Shown here: positions 16,486-24,283 of the stretch, piece after piece
Layout: each line of letters opens with the position of its first letter
Numbering within the stretch: the stretch's first letter is position 1
Assembly: GCF_003429085.1 (NCBI RefSeq)
Contig: NZ_QVTC01000054.1
Coordinates: forward strand, 1 to 37,815
From: Bacillus sp. V59.32b
Lineage (GTDB): Bacteria > Bacillota > Bacilli > Bacillales > DSM-1321
Direction: 5' to 3'
Length of the DNA: 37,815 bases
Position numbers and translations under genes: made by a program
The notes under the pieces: model-generated
Told to the model about the DNA's origin: nothing
The model's input: only the letters and a program-made list of their open reading frames with translations
The model's database searches: none

Positions 16486-17544
16486 TCATGAAAACGCTCT
16501 TTGAAAAAACCAAACCAGTCCAAAAGCTAATATAGCTACCGAGGTTCCAGGGATAACCCATTTAATGGGCTTTAATGTTAGCTTCTTTATCCACAGGATT
16601 ATAGGAAATGCCAAAGATACGATTAGTAGCTGTCCAATTTCGATACCAATATTGAAGGACAACAGAGAAGTTGCCAAATGGTTTCCATCTAATCGCATTT
16701 CCGACAGGATACCTGCAAAACCAAAGCCATGGATTAGTCCAAAACCAAAGGCAAGCCATGGTTGATGTTTTGAGTCTTTATTAAAAATATTGATCAGTGC
16801 TACGTATATAATGCTTAAAGCAATCGCCGATTCTACAAATTTGCCTGGTAACTGAACAATATCTAACGTTGCAAGTGCTAAGGTGATACTATGTGCAATC
16901 GTAAATGCAGTGACCAAGGAAAGAATGTTTCGAATTGTTTTCGCACCAAATAGTAAACTAATGACAAATAGAATATGATCATAACCAGTAAAGATATGTT
17001 TTAAGCCAAGAAGTAAAAACTGTTTCGTATTTTGAACGAAGCTAATTTCTCCAATCTCTAATTCTCTTGATTCGTATGATAGAATTTTTTCTTGTTGTTT
17101 ACCATCCATTTTGACCGTTGCAAAGTTGGCATGGCTTGGATCGGAATCGTCCAGGAACATGTTATAATCAACAACCAGCTTTTCTGGTTTATTTGCGAAT
17201 TCGTAATTCAGGTTAATTACGGCAAATGGACGTTCTTTTATCGTTTCCACATTTGTATTTTTGACATTGCCTTCAATTTTTACACCATCCGCATAAAGTG
17301 CAATATGGGAATTTATATAATGCTGAACAGTTTTCGAATCAATTAATTGTTTTTCATCGGTTTCTTTATTCAACGCATGCCCTAGTTCTGTTAAATCCAC
17401 TTTCAGTTGGTATGAGAGGTCTTTATCGTAAACTTCAATGAGGGAAAAACCTTCGCTGTTATTACTGTGAGCATTTACAGAAGTGGATAGTAAAGAGGTA
17501 AGGGAAATTATCATTAAGGAAATTAAGATACATAGCTTTTTCAT
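16486..17544 (-). CDS. HupE/UreJ-type membrane protein with extracellular N-terminal domain
   Basis: A 352-residue protein. A signal peptide (cleavage near 'VNAHSNN', about 25) is followed by an extracellular region of about 160 residues of beta character. The C-terminal half has about six or seven TM helices with the family motifs 'GLKHIFTGYDHILFVISLLF', 'TAFTIAHSITLALA', 'GFGLIHGFGFAG' and 'FNIGIEIGQL'. Repeated intramembrane His and Asp point to metal or proton handling. HupE/UreJ relatives are considered nickel/cobalt permeases, but this fused subtype is not characterised. The ATG has a GGAGTGG site. It lies 96 nt downstream of the PHP gene on the same strand, with a stable hairpin between, so the two are likely one operon. 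Confidence 0.82.
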   Translation of the reverse strand: MKKLCILISLMIISLTSLLSTSVNAHSNNSEGFSLIEVYDKDLSYQLKVDLTELGHALNKETDEKQLIDSKTVQHYINSHIALYADGVKIEGNVKNTNVETIKERPFAVINLNYEFANKPEKLVVDYNMFLDDSDPSHANFATVKMDGKQQEKILSYESRELEIGEISFVQNTKQFLLLGLKHIFTGYDHILFVISLLFGAKTIRNILSLVTAFTIAHSITLALATLDIVQLPGKFVESAIALSIIYVALINIFNKDSKHQPWLAFGFGLIHGFGFAGILSEMRLDGNHLATSLLSFNIGIEIGQLLIVSLAFPIILWIKKLTLKPIKWVIPGTSVAILAFGLVWFFQRAFS

Positions 17545-17597
17545 TGTTCCACTCCGTTCTGATTGTTCTTTCTCTGAAGTTCCAAAATTACAGGGAA

Positions 17598-17623
17598 GGC
17601 GAGGAGTGAGTATACTCCTCGCC
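17598..17623 (-). other. intercistronic hairpin between PHP and HupE genes
   Basis: Perfect 10-bp stem GGCGAGGAGT (17598-17607) / ACTCCTCGCC (17614-17623). On the minus strand it is followed by TTCCCTG rather than a U-run, so it is not a standard terminator. It may stabilise or process the upstream mRNA or attenuate read-through. Confidence 0.65.
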
Positions 17624-17640
17624 CTGTTCTAGATCCAAGT

Positions 17641-19182
17641 TTACTTAGTAGACTTGATAAATACTGGGTTTGAGTAGAACCAAAGATCCGACCATGGGTT
17701 TTCACCGCGTGGGTCTGCTTGTGGCTCAAGATCTTCTGTGCTTGTACCTCGTAAACGAACATAGCTGTCTTTATCAACGTCTTTTAATGTATACGAAATT
17801 TCTATAAATTCACCTTTTTGTTTCCAATCCTTCTCCATAAAACGTTTCACCACTTTAGTTGTTGGATTGGTAGCACTTGAACGATCGGCGGCATTGCCAG
17901 TCACTTCTCCTACAATCAAGTCAACACGCTTCACTTTAGGGTTATCCCCATTAGCGTTTTTGGCATTTGGATCCTTCATGCGAACTGTCACCGTTACATC
18001 GTTTGATTTCTTACCTGGTAATCTAAGAGTTTCACCAATCGTGGCTGAGTTGCCTTTCGATTTAGAAAACCATCTTGATTTTCCTGCAGCTTGAACTTTT
18101 ACATCCAGTTCAGAGATAAGGTCACCTGTTGAAACGAATACATTCCCATTACGAAGGCTTTCCATGACATCTTTGTAGTTTTTCTCAGCTTTTACGTAAG
18201 TTTTTGAATATTCACCAGGCCAGAAGTCGCTGCCTCCATCACGCCAGTTGACATGCGAGTCAGACGTAGAGGTAACCCACCAGTGTCTTCCTTCACCTAA
18301 CATGGAATCCCATAAGCCACCAACTTTGGCGGTCATTTGATCAAATCCGCCCATTGTAGGAGCATTTACGTTTCCGTATGATCCACGGGCTCCTTTAGGA
18401 TCAAGAGAGCCATCTGGATTTATTGCAGCAGCCTGGTGGCCTGGGGCACCTTCCATACCAATGGACACATTAGGAGCTGTATCGTTCCAATTACGGAATT
18501 CCTGTGGTGTATCCTGCCCCCACTTATCCATGCCTGTTGCTGAGCGAGAAGGATGATGGGCGATATGAATTGGAAGCTCGTCCATTTGTTTCATATAGTT
18601 AAGGGCATCGATCATGGTGGACTCCGTATCTCGGCTACCATCATTCGGGTGAGGATCACGTTTATTAAACTTGCTTTCAATGTCATAAAGGGCCTGTGAT
18701 TCATTATCACCTTTTGGAATGATTAATGAACTGTGGTCAGCAGCTGGCGTATCAAATTCCATTCCGTAGAATTGAAGAACTTCAGGAACTGCTTTACGAG
18801 ATTTCAGCAATTCAGGGTATGCTTGCTCAAGATTCACCTTTGAATGGTTAGGACCTCCATGGTCGGTTGTAACCATCCAATCAAGTCCGTATTTCTTAGC
18901 ATTTTTCGCATTTTTCACGGTTGGATATATGGCATCTCCACCTCGGATCGGTGTTGGAGGATTTGTGGAGTTGTCCCAGCCAACACTCCACTCGCTATGT
19001 ATATGATGATCTCCTGCGAGCCAACTAGGTCTATTTTTCTTTGATTCTTCCTTTGAAAATTCTCTTGCTTCTGCTTTTTGGTCATTGCCATCATTGATGA
19101 AGGTTTGGGTTGTAAGTGCGGTGGTTGCAAGAATCGTTGTTGCGATTAATGGTATTGCCTTCTTTTTTACACCAGGTTTCAT
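17641..19182 (-). CDS. secreted PHP-domain metallohydrolase (CehA/McbA-like)
   Basis: A 513-residue exported protein. It has a basic N-terminus, a hydrophobic core ('AIPLIATTILATTALTT') and a secretion-type region. The PHP active site follows: 'GDHHIHSEWS' (HxH), 'VTTDHGG', 'MEFDTP', 'IHIAHHPSR' and 'TSTSDSHVNW'. The C-terminal roughly 150 residues are a beta-rich module ('NDVTVTVRMKDP', 'VKRVDLIVGEVTG', 'DSYVRLRGTS'). The PHP superfamily uses up to three metals to cleave phosphoesters; CehA/McbA relatives also hydrolyse carbamates. The natural substrate outside this cell is unknown. I chose the ATG at 19182 with AGGAGG nine bases upstream; a TTG at 19200 contains that site. It is likely the first gene of an operon with the HupE-like gene. 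Confidence 0.85.
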   Translation of the reverse strand: MKPGVKKKAIPLIATTILATTALTTQTFINDGNDQKAEAREFSKEESKKNRPSWLAGDHHIHSEWSVGWDNSTNPPTPIRGGDAIYPTVKNAKNAKKYGLDWMVTTDHGGPNHSKVNLEQAYPELLKSRKAVPEVLQFYGMEFDTPAADHSSLIIPKGDNESQALYDIESKFNKRDPHPNDGSRDTESTMIDALNYMKQMDELPIHIAHHPSRSATGMDKWGQDTPQEFRNWNDTAPNVSIGMEGAPGHQAAAINPDGSLDPKGARGSYGNVNAPTMGGFDQMTAKVGGLWDSMLGEGRHWWVTSTSDSHVNWRDGGSDFWPGEYSKTYVKAEKNYKDVMESLRNGNVFVSTGDLISELDVKVQAAGKSRWFSKSKGNSATIGETLRLPGKKSNDVTVTVRMKDPNAKNANGDNPKVKRVDLIVGEVTGNAADRSSATNPTTKVVKRFMEKDWKQKGEFIEISYTLKDVDKDSYVRLRGTSTEDLEPQADPRGENPWSDLWFYSNPVFIKSTK

Positions 19183-19330
19183 GTTCACATTCCTCCTCAA
19201 AAATATGTTTCTAGTTAAAATTGTAAGTAACTTTTATATTGATTAAATAAATGAGGAGTAAATATCGTGTTAATATTTTATTACTTTTTTGTCACAAAGA
19301 AATTATTGAAATGATTTTTTATACTTCGAA

Positions 19331-19504
19331 AGGGCGACAACAAAAAAAGGAACGAAGAAACAAGTAGTGAGAGAGAAAGAAGAAAATAGTGTGATTTACG
19401 GAAATCAGGAAACTCCTGAGGGACATGCTTAGCATTCTGGTCCTGGAGATATCAGGGAAGAGACAAGTGGTTTGGATAAGCCACCTGCTTTTTTCATCAG
19501 ATAA
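19331..19504 (+). pseudogene. coding remnant, family not recognised
   Basis: One frame stays protein-like over 58 codons except for a TAG at 19430-19432. It reads 'REKEENSVIYGNQETPEGHA', stop, then 'HSGPGDIREETSGLDKPPAF'. The composition (Gly/Pro/Glu turns) looks like a real C-terminus rather than noise, but I cannot name the family. No start or ribosome site is apparent. Confidence 0.35.
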
Positions 19505-19521
19505 ACCAGAGAATATACAAA

Positions 19522-19611
19522 GTGTGGGGTTTGCCTATAAATAGCGGGAAAGCAATAAAAGAAATACGTGAAGACATTGATAAACAATATAAAGAGGACT
19601 TCACAAGATAA
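19522..19611 (+). pseudogene. short coding remnant, family not recognised
   Basis: Frame 'VWGLPINSGKAIKEIREDID' followed by 'KQYKEDFTR' and a stop. An amphipathic, charged C-terminal helix is evident. It overlaps in frame with upstream codons back to about 19480 but has no start signal. It is probably the tail of a deleted gene. Confidence 0.3.
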
Positions 19612-19746
19612 TGAGAAGCTGTTTTTTATTTTTTATAAAAACGCTCTGTTATACATAAATAATGTTGATAATTTATTAAAATAAAAAGGACTCAATAAAA
19701 GACCTTTTTTGATTGCTTGCTGAACCAACGCACTCGGTAGTGGAAT

Positions 19747-19775
19747 AAAAAAACTCTACTTCTATTGAAGTAGAG
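19747..19775 (-). terminator. orphan minus-strand terminator
   Basis: Perfect 9-bp stem CTCTACTTC (19754-19762) / GAAGTAGAG (19767-19775). Read on the minus strand it is followed by seven T. No intact minus-strand gene directly precedes it; VanW ends 250 bp away. Confidence 0.65.
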
Positions 19776-19935
19776 CACGCAGTATCGTCCATTGGCGGTA
19801 AAAAAATAAATTCAGGAATTTCAGTTTCCAAAATTTAATACAACACATACATAAAGGAAAAAGTGAAGATTCATTTTCTATCAAAACATACAAGGCGACG
19901 ATTGATAAAATCGATTTTCACTTTCCTATCCCGCG

Positions 19936-19971
19936 AGGATTGCCACGTTAACCCCGTGGTAATCCTTTTTT
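19936..19971 (+). terminator. orphan plus-strand terminator
   Basis: 12-bp stem AGGATTGCCACG (19936-19947) / CGTGGTAATCCT (19955-19966), with one G:T pair, then a T-run. No intact plus-strand gene precedes it. Confidence 0.65.
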
Positions 19972-20026
19972 ATTTATGTGGTTAAAAAAAAGTTGCATCA
20001 GCATCCTCCCTTGTTTATCGAACATA

Positions 20027-20956
20027 TTAGTTTGTAGCCACATGTTTAGGCGAAGCTGTCACTTGAACAGTAACTGTGCCATTTTGTCTATTTACGTCTG
20101 TTCTGATCATCACTGGATATGGTTTACTATTTTCGAATTTGAAGTCCTTCCCGCCCCAGGAAACCGTGGCATCGCGACCGACTGGCACATACCCGACAGA
20201 TTTTGAATGGTTGGATCGTTGAAGAATTTTTAATCCTGCCTTATCAACAGCGTTAAAAAGAGTGCTGGAAGTCTGGCAAATACCCCCGCCAATTCCTTCA
20301 ATAAATTCCTTATTTACGATTTCTTTAGCCTTTTGGTATCCTCTTGCAGGAGTTCTTTCCCCAACGAATTGATTAAAATATAAGCGATCTCCAGGACCTA
20401 AAATCACTCCATCAAGTATGTTTGCAGAGAGCTGGATATTTGTTGTTCTACCTGTGACAGATGGGTTGAAATTTGTAGTGTAACTGCCTATTATTGATTG
20501 GTCGATGCCTTTTATTGAATCAGCTGTTACGTTTGGTTTTGATTCAGAAATTGGTACTTTAACCTCTTTTTGAAAGGCTGTAACGTTTTCAAGATTTTTT
20601 AAGAGTGTATCTTTATCTAATACAATTCGTGAATGCCCGCCCTTTAAACTCCCATCAGTGCCTAATTTTGCAGGGATCATTGGTCGGTCATATTTGGTTT
20701 CAAGCTGTTCTGCAATGACTTGTGCATCATTCTCATCTGTGAAAGAAGATGCCTTTAATTTCTGAATTGCTTTTCCATTCCTTGAGTCAACTAAGATAAG
20801 TCCAGTTTCCAAAAATTCCTTTTTAGTAAGAGATACTTCTTGTTTTTCATGCTTAAGAGCGACCTTTTCTTTAGACGAAGCTAGCCCTTTATTCACAAGG
20901 AACACTAAACCAGCGAGCAATATACCTAAACCCAACAAAAGTATACCTTTTTTCAA
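20027..20956 (-). CDS. VanW family protein (YoaR-like)
   Basis: A 309-residue protein. An N-terminal membrane anchor (about residues 4-24) leads into an extracellular part. The VanW domain occupies roughly residues 150-290 with the hallmarks 'GSYTTNFNPSVTGRTTNIQL', 'PGDRLYFNQFVGERTPARGY', 'EGIGGGICQTSSTLFNAV' and 'GRDATVSWGGKDFKFEN'. The preceding region resembles the YoaR peptidoglycan-binding-like domain. VanW accompanies some vancomycin-resistance clusters but has no proven activity; here no vanH/A/X/Y genes are near, so resistance should not be inferred. The start is TTG, four or five bases after GGGGGAG, which is close. It is monocistronic. Confidence 0.87.
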   Translation of the reverse strand: MKKGILLLGLGILLAGLVFLVNKGLASSKEKVALKHEKQEVSLTKKEFLETGLILVDSRNGKAIQKLKASSFTDENDAQVIAEQLETKYDRPMIPAKLGTDGSLKGGHSRIVLDKDTLLKNLENVTAFQKEVKVPISESKPNVTADSIKGIDQSIIGSYTTNFNPSVTGRTTNIQLSANILDGVILGPGDRLYFNQFVGERTPARGYQKAKEIVNKEFIEGIGGGICQTSSTLFNAVDKAGLKILQRSNHSKSVGYVPVGRDATVSWGGKDFKFENSKPYPVMIRTDVNRQNGTVTVQVTASPKHVATN

Positions 20957-21120
20957 TATTCTCCCCCATAAGTTAACATCTTTTTGTCCTCTAATTATAT
21001 CTATTTACTTGTTTACTGAATAGTAATATAAACGAAATAAATGAAAAGGAATTGTTACAAAAAACTACAAATTGCTTTATTGGTTTAGTCGAGGGTGATC
21101 GGAATATTAATGAACAAGGC

Positions 21121-21147
21121 AAAAAAAGAAGCCTTAATAGGCTCCCT
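21121..21147 (-). terminator. terminator of the NlpC/P60 remnant
   Basis: On the minus strand, AGCCT / AGGCT with an ATTA loop (plus strand 21130-21143), then TCTTTTTTT. It follows the dead gene at 21153. Confidence 0.55.
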
Positions 21148-21152
21148 TGTTT

Positions 21153-21344
21153 TTATATACGTTTAGCTCCAATGAACTTTGGCTTCCAGTAAGAATTGTT
21201 TGTGTAGAAATAAGAAATGCCTTTTCATGTAGATGAGTTTATCACTTTTTGGCTGCCTACATACATAGCAACATGAGTTGCTCTTGATGTTCTATTTGGT
21301 GCATAAAACAATAAATCTCCTTATTTTAATGAACTTGGTGCTAA
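21153..21344 (-). pseudogene. 3' remnant of an NlpC/P60-type endopeptidase gene
   Basis: One minus-strand frame reads 'LAPSSLK', stop, 'GDLLFYAPNRTSRATHVAMY', 'VGSQKVINSST', stop, 'KGISYFYTNNSYWKPKFIGA' and 'KRI', then the terminal stop. 'GDLLFY ... THVAMYVG' with its His is the second catalytic block of NlpC/P60 hydrolases. The catalytic Cys region upstream is missing. Two in-frame stops (TAA at 21321-21323 and TGA near 21231) disable it. Frame and 3' terminator are kept, so inactivation looks fairly recent. Confidence 0.82.
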
Positions 21345-21365
21345 CATACGTCGTTAATTCAATAA

Positions 21366-21392
21366 GAAAAAAGCCGCCTAGGAATGGCGGCT
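21366..21392 (-). terminator. terminator of the czcO-like gene
   Basis: 7-bp GC-rich stem AGCCGCC / GGCGGCT (plus strand 21372-21378 and 21386-21392), followed on the minus strand by a T-run. Confidence 0.85.
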
Positions 21393-21403
21393 AATTTTAA
21401 TTC

Positions 21404-22444
21404 TCACCGATCTTGCAGGTGATTAACGATGAATTCAGCGTCTTCTCCAACCCCCAGAAGAAGTGCAGAACCTCTCTTATGTTGCCAAGGCTGTCCAAGG
21501 AAGTATAGCCCTTTGATATTCGTAATTCCTCGATTATGCATAGGTTTGCCCGCATTATCACAAACTGAAGGGATTTGAATCCAATCATAATTGGAGGAAA
21601 AGCCGGTTGCCCATATCACATTCTGCACCTCAACTTGTTGTTCATCTTGAAATTTAACGATACTTCTGCTACAACCTTGCGTTCTCGGATGAAGGGTGAT
21701 CTTCTTTTCATGCAGTAAATGCTTTAAGTCGTATCCGAAGATTGGATCTCCTTTACTGCGTATTCTCTTTCCTATAAAGGAATTTCTCGTCGCTTTTAAT
21801 ATCCCCAAACGATCAAACCACCAGAATATGCTATGTCCTAAAAAGGATAATGGTAAATATCGAATATTTTGGCTAACAGAAAAGTGCACTTCTTTTGTTT
21901 TGGCCAGTTCCACTGCAATTTGTGCCCCTGAATTCCCTCCGCCGATCACAAAAACATTCCCAGCTTGCAATTGTGAAGGGTTACGATATGCAGAAGAATG
22001 AACCTGATAAACATCATTTGATAGATTCTTATAGATGGGTGGGATAGCGGGTGTCTGAAAGGGGCCTGTCGCTATGATGACTTCTTTCGAATGTAAGGTA
22101 CCTTGGCTGCTTTCAATGGAAAAAGTCTCTCCCCCTTTTCTAAGAGATAAGACCTCTGTTTCCAATTGAATCGGTAAATCAAATGTATCAGCATACTGTT
22201 CAAGGTAATCGGCTACCTCGTCTTTGGATGGGAATTCGTTTGGGTTTCCATCCATTTTCATGCCAGGTAGGGAACTAAATGATCGTGGTGTAAATAACAT
22301 TAAGGAATCGTAACGATTTCTCCACACATCCCCAATCCTTTTTCCTTGATCAAGGATGATAAATCGTTTGGTCGTTTTGGAAAGGTGGTATCCCATCGAT
22401 AACCCAGCTTGACCAGCTCCTATAATAATCACATCGAAAATCAT
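21404..22444 (-). CDS. czcO: FAD/NAD(P)-dependent flavoprotein (CzcO / flavin monooxygenase-like)
   Basis: A 346-residue two-dinucleotide-fold oxidoreductase. It has an N-terminal FAD motif GAGQAG (9-14), the 'GDVWRNRYDSLMLFTPR' stretch of flavin monooxygenases, a second fold GGGNSG ('VFVIGGGNSGAQIAVELA') for NAD(P)H, and a final 'IWATGFSSNYDWI' ATG motif. CzcO-type proteins are habitually encoded beside CzcD exporters, though their reaction is not established. The symbol is given on this resemblance and on context. The ATG at 22444 has AGAGGGAA upstream; more distal in-frame codons run through the operator and are rejected. A CzrA-like palindrome lies 18-33 nt upstream of the ATG. The gene is divergent from the ZIP gene. 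Confidence 0.75.
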   Translation of the reverse strand: MIFDVIIIGAGQAGLSMGYHLSKTTKRFIILDQGKRIGDVWRNRYDSLMLFTPRSFSSLPGMKMDGNPNEFPSKDEVADYLEQYADTFDLPIQLETEVLSLRKGGETFSIESSQGTLHSKEVIIATGPFQTPAIPPIYKNLSNDVYQVHSSAYRNPSQLQAGNVFVIGGGNSGAQIAVELAKTKEVHFSVSQNIRYLPLSFLGHSIFWWFDRLGILKATRNSFIGKRIRSKGDPIFGYDLKHLLHEKKITLHPRTQGCSRSIVKFQDEQQVEVQNVIWATGFSSNYDWIQIPSVCDNAGKPMHNRGITNIKGLYFLGQPWQHKRGSALLLGVGEDAEFIVNHLQDR

Positions 22445-22461
22445 GACATTCCCTCTTTCAT

Positions 22462-22477
22462 ATAGGTATATATTCAT
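22462..22477. promoter_or_regulatory. CzrA-like operator, site D (czcO / zip intergenic)
   Basis: ATAGGTATATATTCAT on the plus strand matches the site before czcD (ATGAGTATATATTCAT) in 14 of 16 positions. It sits immediately before the czcO ribosome site and about 120 bp from the ZIP gene start, so it may act on the first or on both. It is the weakest of the four sites. Confidence 0.5.
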
Positions 22478-22594
22478 ATTCTCAAAGAAATCCATTCCCG
22501 TCTAATAGTTTCAGATTAAAATAATTTCAGAAATTAAAATGTAATTCCTAAATCTGAATATAATGTAGACAAACAGTGTTATTGGGAGGTTTGT

Positions 22595-23332
22595 ATGGCA
22601 GAAGAACTCAAGGCGAGTATATATATAATTTTGTTCATATTAATGGGTGCTTTAGCAGGTGGGGTATCAGCAAAACTCCTCAGTATTTTCTTTAAAGGAA
22701 ATTATAGATACCTACAGATATTTTGTGGGGGAATGATCGCGGGTTTATTAGCGTTAGACGTTGTACCAGAGATCATAAAACATTACCGTCCGATCGGCAT
22801 CTTCACTGGCGTATCGATTGGTGTGTTGTTTATGCTCCTTTTAGATCGGTATCTTCACCAGGAGAGGAGTCATTCTTTTCAAAGACCTAGTCTGTTTATC
22901 ATGCTGTTCTTAGCCTTGATTATTCACAGCATCCCGACAGGCATAGCTCTAGGAATGAGCTTTCATAATCAACATTTTCAAGACGAATCGTTATTAGCAG
23001 TTATTTTGCTCCATCATATCCCAGAGGGAATGGTCATGATGATAACAGTCCTGGTATCAAATGTGAAGGACAGAATATTCGTCTTCTCTTGTGTACTCCT
23101 ATCCATCTCTATAGGCATAACTACATTCATAGGGATGAACATAGATAGCGACTCCATAAAATTGCACACGCTTTTTCTGGGAGCGGCTATAGGTACGTTA
23201 TGCTATGTTATTTTTCATGAAATATTATGGAACGGATTTAAGGTAAATAAAAATTCTAAAATGATCATTGTTGCCATCTTAGGGTTTTTAGCTATTTTGC
23301 CATTTTTACATATATCGGGGTTCAGTCATTAA
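22595..23332 (+). CDS. ZIP-family divalent metal permease
   Basis: A 245-residue membrane protein with about eight TM helices. The paired ZIP metal-site motifs are in mid-protein helices: 'IIHSIPTGIALGMS' (TM4) and 'LLHHIPEGMVMMI' (TM5). A short His-containing loop ('YLHQERSHS') precedes them. ZIP proteins move Zn, Fe or Mn into the cytosol. HSIPTG departs from the usual HNFPEG in its acidic residue, so affinity or metal choice may differ. The ATG has a GGGAGG site at good distance. A truncated relative lies at 13.3 kb. It is divergent from the czcO-like gene across a CzrA-like site. No clear terminator follows. Confidence 0.85.
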   Translation: MAEELKASIYIILFILMGALAGGVSAKLLSIFFKGNYRYLQIFCGGMIAGLLALDVVPEIIKHYRPIGIFTGVSIGVLFMLLLDRYLHQERSHSFQRPSLFIMLFLALIIHSIPTGIALGMSFHNQHFQDESLLAVILLHHIPEGMVMMITVLVSNVKDRIFVFSCVLLSISIGITTFIGMNIDSDSIKLHTLFLGAAIGTLCYVIFHEILWNGFKVNKNSKMIIVAILGFLAILPFLHISGFSH

Positions 23333-23406
23333 TGGTGTGTGTAACAGTGATTCACTGGATCACGTCTAATTGAATAGAACCATATTTTGGGTGGGGGTGC
23401 AATGAA

Positions 23407-23646
23407 GTGAAGGTAATGAAAAACGTAATGATTATATTAGTTTTAGCCTTCTTATTAACCTCATGCAGTAAACCTTTTGGTGGTTGTCCCGATACTGAAA
23501 TTGAATGGGTTGATTTAGTAAAGATCAATGACATTACTTACGAACATCAATATCCAGATGAGGGAGATATACCTCTGCCTTCTTTTCAAAAAGGGAATTC
23601 TCTTGGAGAGATAAAAAATAAAAAGTCTTTAGCTCTCAGTAATTGA
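23407..23646 (+). CDS. small lipoprotein, probably 3'-truncated, reading into its terminator
   Basis: 79 codons from GTG (an alternative is the ATG at 23416). The lipobox is LTSC, after which the mature part reads 'SKPFGGCPDTEIEWVDLVKI' and 'PDEGDIPLPSFQKGN'. The last roughly ten codons (NKKSLALSN) and the stop are encoded by the left arm and loop of a strong terminator hairpin. This is not normal for an intact gene, so a longer lipoprotein was probably cut and fused to an unrelated terminator. It could still yield a short exported lipoprotein. I do not know the family's function. Confidence 0.6.
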   Translation: MKVMKNVMIILVLAFLLTSCSKPFGGCPDTEIEWVDLVKINDITYEHQYPDEGDIPLPSFQKGNSLGEIKNKKSLALSN

Positions 23647-23666
23647 AGAGTTAAAGACTTTTTTAT
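23621..23666 (+). terminator. intrinsic terminator overlapping the lipoprotein 3' end
   Basis: 16-bp stem AAAAGTCTTTAGCTCT (23621-23636) / AGAGTTAAAGACTTTT (23647-23662), with one wobble pair, then T. The stop codon of the upstream ORF lies in the loop. Confidence 0.85.
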
Positions 23667-23789
23667 TTGTGCTTTTTGTTTGTTTTAGCCGTCTTTAAGA
23701 CCCCAACTTTACATCAGCAGCCGGTGCAGCTTTATGAATGGAGGAAAAAACGTCTGTTTTTCTTGATGATAGCAGTCGAACCTACTTGA

Positions 23790-23906
23790 CAACTGCCTGA
23801 GCAGCCTAAAACCTTTGAAATATTATCTGAAGAAGAAAAGGAAGGAGTTAACAGTATTGAGTTGTCCGGAACATCATCAACATCGAATTCAACTCCAGAA
23901 GTTTAA
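23790..23906 (+). pseudogene. acidic C-terminal coding remnant, unrecognised
   Basis: The frame reads 'QLPEQPKTFEILSEEEKEGV', then 'NSIELSGTSSTSNSTPEV' and a stop. There is no start or ribosome site, and a stop lies immediately upstream in frame. The sequence looks like the low-complexity tail of a lost extracellular or lipoprotein gene. Confidence 0.35.
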
Positions 23907-23917
23907 GAATATTAATT

Positions 23918-23939
23918 TAGCTACCTATATCGGTAGCTA
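23918..23939. other. palindromic hairpin ahead of the feo promoter
   Basis: 8-bp arms TAGCTACC (23918-23925) / GGTAGCTA (23932-23939), followed by TTTAAAAAAAAA. It could be a weak terminator that shields the feo promoter. Confidence 0.45.
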
Positions 23940-23957
23940 TTTAAAAAAAAATTATAG

Positions 23958-23986
23958 GTGACAACATGAGAATATGTTCATATAAT
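23958..23986 (+). promoter_or_regulatory. feo promoter with CzrA-like operator (site B) in the spacer
   Basis: GTGACA (23958-23963), 17-bp spacer, perfect TATAAT (23981-23986). The spacer is almost entirely filled by ATGAGAATATGTTCAT (23966-23981), 14 of 16 identical to the site at czcD. A protein bound there would block RNA polymerase. No Fur box (GATAATGATTATCATTATC type) was recognised. Confidence 0.65.
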
Positions 23987-24034
23987 TAAAGAAAAGTTGC
24001 GTAAGGTAAAAAAAGTAAGAGAGGTGAAATAAAA

Positions 24035-24283
24035 ATGAGCAAATCTAAAACCATCAGGTTGAATCAGGGGGAAAAAGGCGATGTAGTTAGAATTATCTCT
24101 TTAAACCTTGGTGGAGTAATGAGAAGGAGATTATTAGACTTAGGTTTTGTACCTGGTGCAATCATTGAAGTTGTCCGTAAAAGTCCTCTGGGGGACCCAA
24201 TTGCATTTCGTGTCAGCCAAACTACAATTGCATTGCGAAAAGAAGAAAGTTCTAAAATAGAAGGGGAGTTGACCAATGGGTAA
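24035..24283 (+). CDS. feoA: FeoA-domain protein
   Basis: An 82-residue SH3-like FeoA: 'LNQGEKGDVVRIISLNLGGV', then 'RRRLLDLGFVPGAIIEVVRK' and 'SPLGDPIAFRVSQTTIALRK', the canonical pattern (short loop, 'LGF-PG', 'P--DPI-----'). It is a small cytosolic partner needed for ferrous transport by FeoB. The ATG has an AGAGAGGTG site. It overlaps the GTPase gene by 8 bp and is first in a three-gene operon driven by the promoter at 23958-23986, which carries a CzrA-like operator. Confidence 0.92.
   Translation: MSKSKTIRLNQGEKGDVVRIISLNLGGVMRRRLLDLGFVPGAIIEVVRKSPLGDPIAFRVSQTTIALRKEESSKIEGELTNG

Larger units (their letters stand above)
19183..20026. other. 844-bp stretch with gene debris and orphan terminators
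   Basis: There is no intact gene. It includes the PHP promoter region (19183-19330), two unrecognised coding remnants (19331-19504 and about 19480-19611), a minus-strand terminator at 19747-19775 and a plus-strand terminator at 19936-19971. The terminators imply that genes on both strands once ended here. Confidence 0.55.

Noticed and set aside
20027-20956. Vancomycin-resistance locus because of VanW
   Set aside because: No vanH, vanA/B, vanX, vanY or two-component genes are nearby; VanW proteins are common in Bacillus without resistance.
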